NCBI GenBank assembly: GCA_017562135.1
Contig: QEYB01001503.1
Coordinates: 18,251-82,250, forward strand
Length of the DNA: 64,000 bases
Origin: Dipylidium caninum
Lineage: Eukaryota; Platyhelminthes; Cestoda; Cyclophyllidea; Dipylidiidae
Reading direction: 5' to 3'
This document shows, piece after piece, positions 37,081 through 47,895 of the stretch. Position 1 is the stretch's first letter, and every line of letters begins with the position of its first letter. The notes under the pieces were generated by a model, which was not told the origin of the DNA, made no database searches, and saw nothing but the letters and a program-made list of their open reading frames with translations. Position numbers and translations under genes: made by a program.

Positions 37081-37185
37081 TCAACACTGCACAGTTGGCT
37101 GTTATCTCATCGGAGTTGGCTTTCAACAATAATGGGCGTCCTTCTGCACTGAGAAACAGATCACGTGGGCCAGACTGTAATTTGG

Positions 37186-37430
37186 CTGTGCTCTTTGGCC
37201 AAGTGCCAAGGCACTGGCAACCCCAAAGCATTCGCTCCAATGTCCGGCAATTTTCCTCGACACCGTAAGACCTCCCCAGCTTACGAACACACCTGCCGAA
37301 ACGGAACAGGACAGACACAACCATCGGCACACCATCTTTCGGCAGAGTGGACAAATGCCGAAGGTGGACTACACGGAGTGAGGAGAGTCTTCCAACCAGC
37401 TAACATTCCCGTCTTATGGGGCTGACTTGA
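37186..37430 (+). repeat. R1 repeat copy abutting the inverted-repeat boundary
   Basis: It shares GGCAATTTTCCTCGAC, GTAAGACCTCCCAGCTTACG-like and CCGAAACGGAACAGGACAG sequence with 62300-62450, and more loosely with 20830-20990. It begins at the exact base where the inverted duplication ends. Confidence 0.7.
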
Positions 37431-37809
37431 CTAGCCAAATGGAGGTGTCGTGGGCTGAAGGCAGAGGTTTTCTCAGGGAGTCCACGGTGTTTTTTAAGTT
37501 TCGTCCAGCAGCAACTGCCGCCAGAAGAACATGTAGGGCTGCCATGTTGTTGCCTTTATTCCCTTGTACGATAACTTCAAGAGAAATGGAGATGCCGTTC
37601 ACCAGCGGGACTGATATACTGCTATGAGATACTTCTTTACAAATACTATCTCGGACCGCACTTCCAGCAGTTAGAAAGTGTGCCTAATTCATTCGTTTGA
37701 GTATGAGAGCCTGCAGCCATCGCGTGACGTGCAGTGACGTGGCCGTCTTTTCCACATCCCGCAAGATAACTAACCAAGAACTGCAATTTCAGTGACACCA
37801 TTCCGTACT

Positions 37810-39260
37810 TCCTCTATATAGAAGATTATATTGATGCTTCTCCTCAGTCACCCCATGGTGGTTGATGTAGCACCAGTTAGTCTCTTCTTCGCCACTTTCT
37901 TCTCACATTTAGAGGGTGAATTTGCAAATCCAAACTCGAGTAATACTGAGGCGTCTCCTCTTATACCAGAATTGAGATGAAATATGCCGATTACTGACTC
38001 TGTGCTCTCCTTTTCTCCCTTCAAGTTGCGTGAGTAAAGCGGCTGTCATCAGCTGTCGTCTTGGTTTTTACACCACTAATCTCTGAAAGAACGCGTGTAC
38101 CAGGACTCCATTTTCGCTGTCTTCAGTTTCTCGTAGCAACGCAAAGTAAAACTCCCTTCTTCACACCACACAATACCATAAGCCACTTTCCTTGGCACTA
38201 GAGAGGAAGGTCACTTCAACCCGAGAGGAATGCATGGGGCTCGTGCTTCGACCTCGAGACATCAGCATTCCCAGAAGAGTGTGTAGTGAACTGGGATTGA
38301 ATGTGACATGGCAGCGCATGTAATATGTGTCACCCAACATTGGCGCATTGGCCACAGTTGCAGCTGCAGCTGCAGCTGCAGTCATGTTAGCCAAACATGC
38401 GCCGGGGGAAGATGGTCAAGAGGAGGTGATAAGTAGAAGGGCAGCGAGGGTTCTGAGGTCCGGCATTTCGAGAAGGGGACATGGAAATGGGATGAAAAGA
38501 TTTAAGGAGAGGTGAGTAGAAGTAGGAACGAGTTATTCCAGGTTAGGTACCAAATCCATTTATCACGCGCCATGTTATCGCTTTGCGCTTATATCCATTC
38601 AAGATAAACATCTTCTCCTGTCGACATTGGATTCACTGATGGCATGAGAAGGAATCCGCAGATGTATATGAGAAGTCATAAACTGTCCTTCTCTCCTGAA
38701 CGTCAGTGCACAGGTCCGTTTGTCAATGGCATTGATTCCACAGTGGCTATGAAACGATAGGACTGGCGATAAACAACTTTGTATGTCAATCCGGATGATG
38801 GCAGCAAGAAGTGGATGCGAGATGTCGACACGCAGTGTTGAGTAAAGCAATTTAGGTGGATCTGGGGAAATCCTGCACTAAATATCGTAGGGATTACTTA
38901 AGTAAATTTAGAGGAAGATATCTCTGAGCAATAAACAGGCTGCTCGTTCACCTAACTGCGTCAACAGGAGTGACGCCACCAGTGGACTCACTTGGGCTCG
39001 CGTTCACCTCCATGGCAGACCACCAACCACACTCTGAAACAAGGCCCAAAATTGGGGGCATGTTTAGGGGGTTCATCAAAGGTAGTAAGGACCAGTATTT
39101 TTAGTCCATCAAGTAGTTTCCATTGTCCTTATGGTGGGACACGAGGTGAACTCACACCACTACATCCACCCTGCTGAACTAGATAACCGAAACACTTTCT
39201 CGCAAAGCCTATGTAAGTGGGGAGGATTGGAGGAGGCCTTCGTGAAGGCAGACGTCTGCG
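37810..39260 (+). repeat. D2 direct repeat, copy 2
   Basis: It is the counterpart of 28290-29650. It includes an expanded GCAGCT run at 38360-38381 where copy 1 has only two units. It ends in a promoter and start codon (39240-39270) whose gene body is missing. Confidence 0.85.
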
Positions 39261-39440
39261 TAATGTTGACCTGTGACAGCCTCTCTACTCACTTCCATGT
39301 GAACTATTGGCTTTCTTCATCTGCAAATCCGCGTTATTAGGGAGGAAACGGCGAAATCTGCCAGACCCGAACCGCCTTGCCAGCAACTGCGGTCTATTGT
39401 AACGTTAATTTAACGCGGTCAGGACAGCCCACTCCAATTC
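39190..39440 (+). pseudogene. Gutted family gene: promoter and ATG joined to 3' flank
   Basis: A conserved leader (GAGGCCTTCGTGAAGGCAGA) is followed by ATGTTGACCTGTGACAGC. Within ~25 bases of the start the sequence jumps to CCATGTGAACTATTGG, the 3' flank found after 21610 and 30480. All three exon bodies, both introns and the stop are gone. The TATA position reads CCTATGTAAG. This is an internal deletion of about 0.8 kb relative to the gene at 29651. Confidence 0.75.
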
Positions 39441-40349
39441 CCGTGACGTGATGTGAAGTGACCTTTGTTTCCACATCCCGCAAGATAACTAACCACGAGC
39501 GACAATTTCAGTTACAGCGTACTTGCTAAGGCCGGGTGAATCGATGTCGGTCCCCCATCTTTAGGTAGGGCGAATAAATGCCGAAAGATTGGTAAGAGTG
39601 TTTCAACTAGCTAACATTTCAGTCTCCTGGCGCCGACTGGTGCGGTCAACTGAAGGCACTGTCGACTGGGTGCAAAGGCTTTCTCAGTGAGTGGATTCTG
39701 CTTTTGTCATGCAGGTGAGCGAGAGTTCGTGCGAGTGCCAAGGTGGCATCACTGTGGCTCACCCAGATGGAAGAATGAGTAGCCTTTGCACCATCCACAT
39801 CGCCTATGCTAGACAGTGTTCATCTGTTAACGAAATCGGATGTTGTACAATCCGGTCAGCAGCCATTGGTGGAATGGAAGACGGTTTGCTGGGAATCATA
39901 GACTTTGTGTTACGTAAGTGGTTGTCTCTTAACCATAAGGAAATTAGGAACACTTACTCTGGACATTCTTCTCGCGATAGCGTTTAACTCTCTGGCGTAG
40001 GGCGCTGAGGAAGCATCCCTAATCGCCTGAGGCCGCTGTATTAATTGAGTTCATGGCAATTTCGCTCTGAGCTTTCATACAGATCTGTTGTTGCAGGATA
40101 CTTCCTGTTTGGCGTGGGCAGCACCTTAGCTTGATATGGGAACTCACAGCCCATACTTGCGACTTGAAATGCTGACCATACTCTGTTCCTTATTATCTGT
40201 TTACATATCTTGTTATGGCGATAAGTGGCATAATTTGGCGTGTTGAATTCGCAAATTGACACCGTACACACAACGAGCCTGACGGGACTTTACTCAAAAC
40301 GGGTACACGCTGCCCACCTTCTCAAAAAAGCAATTACAATGCGTTGAGG

Positions 40350-40480
40350 TGCAGGGTGAGGATGTGTAGTAGAGAGGCTATCAGGAATATCGGCATTGCG
40401 CTGAACTTGGACTTCACGAAAGTCTCCTTCACTCCTTCGCACTTATTTAGGGCATACGAGAAAGTGTTTTGGTCCAGTAG
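40350..40480 (-). pseudogene. Detached promoter and exon 1
   Basis: The minus strand has leader GGAGACTTTCGTGAAGTCCA and ATG at 40396 opening MPIFLIASLLHILTLHLNAL then TAA. This is a good signal peptide but nothing follows. The TATA position reads CCTAAATAAG. No exon 2 or 3 follows downstream. Confidence 0.55.
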
Positions 40481-41647
40481 AGTTGGTATGCTGATGTTTT
40501 CTTTCCCCACGTTGCACAAAATCTGACGTTCAGACTTGATGCAGCTCATTGCTAAGTGGCTCTTTTGGGTAGCTAATCGAGACACCAATGAGCCCGTTTG
40601 CAATGCCTTACTTCCTCGTGATCTCCTTGTCTCTGTGGCTCCCCATGTCCATCACCACCACGGCAACTGATCACGTCTGGTCTGGTCCATGGAGGAGGTC
40701 CACGACACTGGATCATAACATTTAATTGCTGCCTCCGTGCCAACAATGCCGAGACCCCTGTGACCACTTCAATTTGTCCCCATAAGAACTGCCTCCTCAC
40801 CATGGAGAAGGCATCAATCAGGCCGGACGTTCAGTGTTTGTTTATCAGCATTTGAAGGAGTATCAAAAACAAGGAGAGGGTGGTAATTTTCTGATCCCCA
40901 ACAAAGTGCAGACAATGTAAGGAAATTCGGAGGTGCCGGCTAGCTTCACTCTGCTAAACCACCTACTTTGATAGGACATGCATTGTCCATTTCCAAGTGT
41001 CCCTCATGGGCAATGACGAGAGGTAGAGCGTCGGGCATTTCATTAGTTCAGACACAAGATTTCAGTCCCCGACGATTCTCAGAAAAGTTATTTTAGTTGA
41101 GGTGACCACCAAGTGGCACAATTTCGTTTCCGATTCTTTTCTGCAAAATAGGCACTAAATCGTGAATTGCCCTTTTCTGTTTAGGTAAATTCTCCTACTG
41201 CGTTCTGGCGAAATGTCTCGTACTCAAATTTGTGAATCACGTTCCTTTGCATTGGGCTTGGAACGGTCATCCCTCGAATCTCCTCATTTGAGATGATTTC
41301 GAACACAGAGAATGGTTTGGGGGCGCTGGTGTAAGTGTGGACTGTTTACTTGTTTGGGGAGTTGCCACTTTTGATGACAAAATTTCGTTAGTAGCTGCAG
41401 TATTTGCAACGACAATTTGCAAAGGTAATTGGCACATTTACCACCACCGTGGACTCAGCATTAAACCAACTGTGGCAACCTCGTCTCATCGCATTAGTTC
41501 ATGTGCTACGCCGCAAAGGTGTCAATTCACGGGTTTATTACGAGGTGAATCTGTGGAAAGGCGCGCGTCGGTGGCAACTTGCGACGAACACCCCGTTGCG
41601 CGCACTGACTTCAAGCCAATGGTCGATAAGCCAACAGCTCAGGCAGG

Positions 41648-41655
41648 ATATAAAG
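41648..41655 (+). promoter_or_regulatory. TATA box (TATAAAGG)
   Basis: It lies about 65 bases before the ATG at 41715, a slightly longer spacing than in the canonical members. Confidence 0.55.
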
Positions 41656-41714
41656 GCGAATGGGGCCGAATGGATAAGAAAACACATCGACCTACTGAAA
41701 AGGCTATAATCTAG

Positions 41715-42406
41715 ATGTTTCTTGTGCTTGCCCTCCTCACCATTCAGACATGCTTTCTCACCTCCTCTTTGTGCGCAACTCCACAGCAAGAGAATTTGCT
41801 CATCTACAGGACCCCATCATTTTCAAGTACCTCATTGCTGTGACATGTTAACTGTTGGCTTTCTAGGACAGTGTCAACCACACGCAAGTAGCCATTTGCA
41901 GAGTGATGTCACGAAAATTGCCACTCAATTTGCTTATGAAGCCTTTAATCAAACCATACTCAAGAGTGCGGACTATGAGAAATTTTGGTGGGCAGATTTA
42001 AGGGCCGCAAAGTGGACCATCAACCTCCAACAGATTGGCAGTAACGCGGATGAATTTGATTTCTCAACGCAACTTCGCAAACATGCCGATCAACTATGTG
42101 GAATACCATCTGCCAACATACTAGTGCGTTTCCGTCAAGTAGCCACTGTTACTGCGCTCTTTCTTCCCCTTCAGTTGTGTGCACTTTCGCAGTCACAAAG
42201 TCGTCTCACTGAAATACAGGGGTCGCATCCGCTATAACAGGGACGAAGGTGCATTCACGATGGTGAAGACCTGGGACCACGAAATTGCAGAAGTTTTCGT
42301 GGGACACCAGCAGTCGGCTGAGGAGACAAGCATCCGCGAAGGCCTCGTAGCCGCCTTCACGTCGGCTATGCGCAATGCCACCTGTCGAGTGCCCCAAACA
42401 AAATAA
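41715..42406 (+). CDS. Divergent 3-exon-family protein, exon 2 donor missing
   Basis: Exon 1 is 41715-41826 (112 nt, phase 1, GTACCT donor) with signal peptide MFLVLALLTIQTCFLTSSLC. Exon 2 is 41867-42122 if the family length of 256 nt holds. It has QCQPHASS, helix TKIATQFAYEAFNQTIL and KFWWADLRAAKW. Exon 3 is 42175-42406 (232 nt) with HKVVSLKYRGRIRYNRD and terminus NATCRVPQTK. The three lengths sum to 600, giving an open 199-aa product. The donor at 42123-42124 reads AG instead of GT, and the nearby GT or GC sites leave the wrong frame or a poor consensus. It is either a recently damaged gene or one using a non-canonical junction. Confidence 0.62.
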
Positions 42407-42870
42407 TAGTCAAACATTTCACCTGACGCCTCGGCTGGTGCTGGCTTTGCCGACTAGTGAATTTGTCCGAGACTCTGATGAAAGAAAGTTGTTTAATCTC
42501 TCTGAGTGCAGTTGAATAGCCTTCGAAAGCGCGATGTAGTAGCGTGTAAGTAGAACCCAATTGGGCTGGGAGGAAGTCAACTTCCACCGTTTGGTCGCAG
42601 AACATTCGGTGCTGTAATAAGAGAGGAGAAAAATGCGAGACGCACAGTTAGTTATGGAAAGTGAGTTGATTTGAATGACGTAACAGCGGAGATCTCTCGT
42701 ACATACGAATTGAAAGCTAATGCGCAGATAAAAAGCAGACATAACAGAAGGCGTGAATAAATGAAAAGCGACTGGGAAGTAACGTCTGTGAAAAGCTGGA
42801 ATTAAGTATGCTATCACAAAGCCGACCCAGTCAGTCAGCGAATTCGCAGCGGAAAATGGCATGGGGGAAA
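42355..42870 (+). repeat. 3' region copied in inverted orientation at two other sites
   Basis: 42355-42682, including the last 50 bases of the preceding gene, reappears inverted at 53329-53656. 42475-42870 reappears inverted at 50990-51450. Shared words include GTGGAAGTTGACTTCC, TTTTTCTCCTCTCTTATTAC and GAATGTTCTACG in the inverted copies. A GTCA run near 42827 is expanded in the copy at 51054. Confidence 0.8.
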
Positions 42871-45020
42871 TGGTTGAACAGTGCCCATACAGCCGTGGAT
42901 AGAAATGAGATGAGGAGCTGTGAACTTACAGCCTAATTTGGCCTGCAGGTTTTCGCACGATTCCTGGACATTCTACGCCCCTCGTTGCACAACACGTGTC
43001 AGTCTTCCCATTGCCCTTCTCACCTTGGCAATACGGTCAGGTAAACAAGCAGGAAATCGGAAGACGCTCAAAAGCAGTTAATTATTAATGGGTAGCCCGC
43101 AGCTCCACGGATCGCTCAAATCGATGCTTTAAGATTCACAGGGTCAGACAGGTGCCGTTACTGCGGCATGGCACGCACTCGTGCAGTCTGCACAGGAGTA
43201 GTCAGTCTTGGGGGTAAGTCTTCATTAGTTGCGATGGAGAGACGATTGGAGAGTCGCCTGGAGGGGAGGTGAGGAGGCCAAAATTCCCGTTCTCCATCTA
43301 GCACAAGTGGATGGAAGACGTAGATGCGAGATAAAAGGCTACGTTGTGAGGAGGTGGAAGAGTGGAGAGACGTGCTTCATTTCGGCGGTCGATGGATAGG
43401 TCAAGAGTACATATGCATTGTCTGTTTATTGAGTCAGTGAAGAAAGAGGCAAATCAAGGATAAGTTGGAAGCCCAACATTGAGAAGTAGTAGAAGCATGG
43501 AGCCTTCAACAGACCTGACTGAGTTCGAGCGGCGATCATCAGTACTTCAGCGCTTACACCAAACAATCTCCTCCAATGCTCCCAGACCTCAGACAGACTT
43601 TTCAGTATTCGGACACCAGAATGTAAGGGTGTGTGTTTTTGAGAAGGCGCGATGTGTGGAAAGTTTTTGCTCACAAACAGATTGCCGTGAAGAAGGGGAG
43701 GCTTTGAGTTGTCACCCAGTTCCACTGCGTTAAGCCGTCAACTTGTAGAGCGCATGCATTCATGTCTGACTGGGAGCGAGCAGAGGATATTTGGGGTCCG
43801 CATCCACCTTGTCCTCATGGAGTGAGTTGATGCCTCAGTGGGGACTGTGGTTCCTCTTACCCATCTTTTGTGCTACGTCCCCTGCGACAAGGGTGCGCAC
43901 ATATTTGATCCCGGTGATGGTCTTCACACCCATCAGCTGACCGCATGACTTGCAACTTCGTTGTTTCAAAGATGAAACGACTGTCTGCAATATCGTCAAT
44001 CCCATCTTCCTCCACTAGCCAATGCCTTGGCAGTGCTGCAAGATATGGGCATTTTATCAGAAACTCTTTTGCTAATCTGCTGCGAAAAAGATGTTCTCGG
44101 GCAATATATGAAAACCACTAAAAGCGTTTGCAAGCACCCATAAATTCGTCTTGTCATGGCTGTATTTGCCACATTAGAGAGCAGGCTGAAGGAAGGAAAG
44201 AAGAAAAGAAGGAGAGGTGGTGGCCAAATAAGGGATGCTATTCAGTTGGCAGTGACTACATAAGGTAGGACGCTGTTATCGGCACGTGAGCATTGAAAAA
44301 CAAGATGTATGTTGATGAGCAAACGACGAAGAGCAGCCTACGACGCTCTTGTGCGCTTACTCCCGTTCCCTTCGCCCCATCCCCAATGTACGCGACCCCT
44401 CTTTACCGGACTCTAACCGCCACCACAACCGGCATCTGCCTTTCTTAGCGCCAATCGAGGGGTAATAAAATTGTTATCAGCTAACAGAAGGATGCTTGAG
44501 AGCGAGAAAGACATATAGGAAGACAGAGAGAGGTGAAACTTAATGCGGAACTAGGGCGATATAACTTCCTTGACGATCGAGTAGGTGCCTACCAATGTTG
44601 GTGGTTTCAATGCCCTCAAAGGTGAAGTCACTCTCGTGCAGCCACGTAGATGCTCCTCGTCACACACTGCCAAACTCGAATATCAGCGCTATGTGTAAAC
44701 GTACTCTTTTAAGGTTGCAGATTTCCCGCCCTCCAACAGCACCACCAGCTGGAGGACTCAACAGGCGAACTTCATGAGTGGAGGGTGAGAGAAGTGAAAG
44801 GATTCCTTTGAAAAACTCACTGATTCCAGTAAATCAGGGTTTATTTAGCCATTGGTCACGGTGTCGTTCATTTGTAGGTGACGGTTGCACCCCATGTAAA
44901 GGAAAGCTTATGGCATTCGACTGCAGCACCACTGCATCATGCGCAACCGCCACTCCTTGTTTTCCTCCCTTCAATGCATAAGGCTAACTCAACACCTCGC
45001 CTACTGCGTGTTGCATGAGT
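42871..45020. other. No recognisable gene
   Basis: Short frames are present without family motifs or splice context. The last ~60 bases (44960-45025) match right-arm sequence at 34500-34560 (TTCAATGCATAAGGCTAACT). Confidence 0.4.
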
Positions 45021-45057
45021 TAGCAGTTTTACCCTCACTAAATCTCCCTTCCAACAG

Positions 45058-45341
45058 AGTGGTGCCTGGCGCCTACATCATCAAAGCTCTTGAATCGACA
45101 GCATTCTTCCGAGTTGATAATTCGTTACTACAAGTCGACGTACACGAGGCTTGGAATTATAATATGCTGCATAGAGTGGTAGGAGAGTTCTTGGCATATC
45201 ACAAAATGTGTATTTGGGGGAAATTTGTGAGGGGTTTAAATTCATCCACTTTAAATACTTGTTCTCAACTCACTTAGAATGACTGCTGCCTGACCCGAGT
45301 TATATGGCTACATATGGTTACGACGTCTATGCCTCAATAAA
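45058..45341 (+). pseudogene. Exon 3-only copy, subfamily I
   Basis: A correct acceptor (CCAACAG) is followed by a full 220-nt exon 3 to the TAG at 45277: VVPGAYIIKALESTAFFRVD, AYHKMCIWGK, a LNSS sequon and NTCSQLT. The last cysteine is displaced by two residues. Upstream of ~45025 the sequence is right-arm intergenic DNA, so exons 1 and 2 are deleted. AATAAA is at 45336-45341. The exon is open but has no partner. Confidence 0.78.
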
Positions 45342-45949
45342 CTGTGCTCTTCACGTGGAGTAGTGTCATAGCTTTTATCTCAAGAGGGCCCGTTGCTTGA
45401 AGGGATGGGATGAAAGCCTTCATATCTCACCGGCCTCGATAACGGTCATCGGCTTCCTAGTGCCCAAATGTCCATTTCAATAGCAGTCGGAGTAAGTACA
45501 CTCTGCTCAGCACAGGCCTGAACTATTCAGGGTCCACTGCAGTAAGAGAACAACAAATGGAGGATCGCTAAGCTTACGTCCCAATCAGATTCTACTTTAG
45601 GCCTTGGGAGGAGGATTTCACTGTGAGGAACAGACTGCCTCCTCATTATCGACTAAACTCAATATCTCCTTACCTTATTTCCTCTCGTCTTTACCAATCA
45701 AACAATCAAAATCCGCATAGGCTATGAAAAGTCTGAACTTGTCGTCTACCGTAGCTGTAACTGCTCTATCTCCCCTGACGTGGGTATTCCTTTGTTCACC
45801 TGTCTAATATGTCAGGTAATTCCCAATTCTGTGTTTATTTCCTTCGACTGAAGTGGACTCAAAACAGCCGAGCTCTTTCCACCCTTCTTAAGGAGGCGCA
45901 TTCCACTGTTGGATGTGGTTACTTGCGAACACGACTGCCCAAATCAGTG

Positions 45950-46048
45950 GGGATGCTTATTACTGCCTTCGTGAAGACGATGTTCCCCAACATGTCGTTT
46001 ATCGTGGTAGTCCATCTGTCCCGGTTCCTAAGAAGGTGTTTTTGGTAG
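45950..46048 (+). pseudogene. Detached 5' end (leader and signal peptide)
   Basis: The leader TGCCTTCGTGAAGACGATG is followed by ATG 45991 opening MSFIVVVHLSRFLRRCFW then TAG. It resembles the exon 1 start at 23730 (MSIVVIANLLGL). No exon 2 follows. Confidence 0.4.
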
Positions 46049-46274
46049 ACACGTTTTCGAAATGCTCATAAAGCCTTTGATGTTCATGCTGCCTAATAGC
46101 GAGATTGAAATAATCACAAACTCACACAGAATTTCATAAGGAACTCTCCTTAAAAACAGCAACCTCGATGTGAATGTAACACTTCCATCTACTACTTTGA
46201 CCGCACCTACATTTCTTCCATTTGTTGCTTTTTCTATATCGGCAGAGCCCAGTTATGTTAAGCACCGAAGTACA

Positions 46275-46430
46275 ACTTCTCACTCTCTGACGACGGCCTT
46301 GCCTTGACTTGGCAACTCCATTTCTAACAAGGAGGCCAACTTGTCGAGGATTCCGAATCCGACGCGTGGAGTGGTGTGACTTGACGGCGTTAACTAAATC
46401 CAGCAGTAGATTGTGACGAAAGCCCGTATC
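46275..46430 (+). repeat. 3'-flank remnant of subfamily II
   Basis: It matches 51840-51990 and 17670-17840 (CTCACTCTCTGACGAC, GTGGTGTG, GACGGCGTTA). No family exon is adjacent. It underlies the long minus-strand frame at 46505-46134, which is therefore rejected. Confidence 0.55.
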
Positions 46431-47079
46431 CGTCGAGCCGAGGCAATGTCCAACTCCATGTTTCGTGCCGAAGTGAACACGTAGTGAATGGTGAAGCACC
46501 CTCACGGCGTAGGACGCCCCTCATCCGCGAGTTTGAATTACCCACCCTTTAACTGATTTTCATGGAAGTAACGAATCTCGGACGCGTTTCGGTGAAATGC
46601 CCATGATGGCCAGAGCGTGCCTACTGTCAATATGGTCTTCGCTGCTGGAAAATGGGCATCTCTGCAGAAGAAACATTCCATTCACCGGAGGCGTGTATTG
46701 TTTTCCTTGGACACACACCACTCTCACGATCTAACGTTTAACGACGCCGCCAGCTACGTTAGGCCAACCGCTCAACACCACGTGCTGATACTAACGGAGG
46801 ACTGGCAGACGACGTAACCTTCTTACTGTGGGACACTTGGCCGTTTACTCACCGAAGTGACCAGATCGCAAGGATGGAGTGATGTTACTCCCGGAGAAAA
46901 GGAAATGCCAATGGGCACTTTAGCCGCTGATGACCCTCAGGGCCGTTCGTGTCAGGCAGCTTTAAGGGCATGCTCACAGCAACGTGAGTTTTCACATGAA
47001 GAAGGTCACTATTCCGTGTAAAGAGACTGGTTTATTCAGGTGCAGATACCATGGACAATGGGAGGTCAAATAATTCTGG

Positions 47080-47844
47080 TTAGACATCAGCTATTCTAGG
47101 TGGGTCGACAGCAGCACTTGAAATGGATGAATTAAAGCCCACCATAACCTTCCTCCAAATGGTCTCCTTGAGACTTGTCAAGGACGCGTCTGCGACTGAA
47201 TCCAGCACGCAATAGTGCCCAGCCTCCTGTACGGAGACCTCACCCAGTAACATGCAAACTCGGAGTAGTCCTGTGAATTCAAATGTCTCCACGATGTAGG
47301 CGCCGCCGAACACACTGTTAGAGAAGAGGACGAATGAAGAGCGCAAAAGGGGCCTATGTGAGGAGACGTTACGCGTGATTCTCGTGAGCAGACAGGATGA
47401 GGTCAAAGAGAATCCGCTCTCCTATCACTGATATTGTATACTCTCCTCCATCCACAACCATTTGGCGCAGAATAATCCTCCATGTGGATTTCTCCACATC
47501 TGCCACCAAATGTCGTGTTCTGCTAAAATCTCCGATCAACATGCGCCTGAAAGTCTCGTAGGTCAAGTGTTTCGCCATTTTCATGATATTCTGCTGCTCA
47601 GTGACGATGGTCGGTGGCTGACAAGGTGCTGTGTAACGAGAGAGATGCATCGTATGAGGGTCGTGTACAATTCAGTGAGGGATAAACTCGCTTACTGGAT
47701 GGATGATAGGCAATTACCTGTGAGTACTTTGGAGGTGGAAACGTAGACTGCCACTTTTGTCTCATGCGAAGCCGTTGAACACACGAAGATGGTGAGGTGG
47801 GAGGTCAGGAGGCCGAGTGAATAGACGGTCGCGAGGATCGTCAT
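47080..47844 (-). CDS. Secreted 3-exon-family protein, subfamily III, altered C-terminus
   Basis: The exons are 47844-47718 (127 nt), 47628-47373 (256 nt) and 47314-47080 (235 nt), with 89 and 58 bp introns. The signal peptide is MTILATVYSLGLLTSHLTIF, followed by CSTASHETK and YVSTSKVLT. Exon 2 has APCQPPTIV, IMKMAKHLTYETFRRMLIGD, ADVEKSTW and EYTISVIGE. Exon 3 has FGGAYIVETFEFTGLL and an FNSS sequon. One base is missing just after SSAA, so the normal CRLT end becomes VDPPRIADV and the conserved last cysteine is lost. The frame still stays open for 205 aa. AATAAA is at 47036-47031. It may encode a variant or be newly broken. Confidence 0.72.
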
Positions 47845-47888
47845 GTTACTAAGCTCTGTCTTCACTGAGGCCTCCTTCAATCCGCCTC

Positions 47889-47895
47889 ATTTATA
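47889..47895 (-). promoter_or_regulatory. TATA box (TATAAAT)
   Basis: It lies about 50 bases before the ATG at 47844, after the conserved leader GAGGCCTCAGTGAAGACAGA. Confidence 0.65.

Larger units (their letters stand above)
31361..37185 (-). repeat. Right arm of the 5.8 kb inverted duplication
   Basis: It is the reverse complement of 208-6051. The spacer between the arms is 25.3 kb and carries several family genes. R1 repeat sequence begins immediately outside this arm, at 37186. The left arm has no R1 at its outer edge. Confidence 0.93.

Noticed and set aside
38161..38394. Polyalanine frame
   Set aside because: It arises from the GCAGCT hexanucleotide expansion at 38360-38381; the D2 twin lacks it.
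41337..41714. Two overlapping ~100-125 residue frames before the gene at 41715
   Set aside because: They overlap each other and the TATA box of that gene. No motif supports either.
46134..46505. 123-residue arginine-rich minus-strand frame
   Set aside because: It lies over 3'-flank repeat sequence (46275-46430) that is non-coding behind other family copies.
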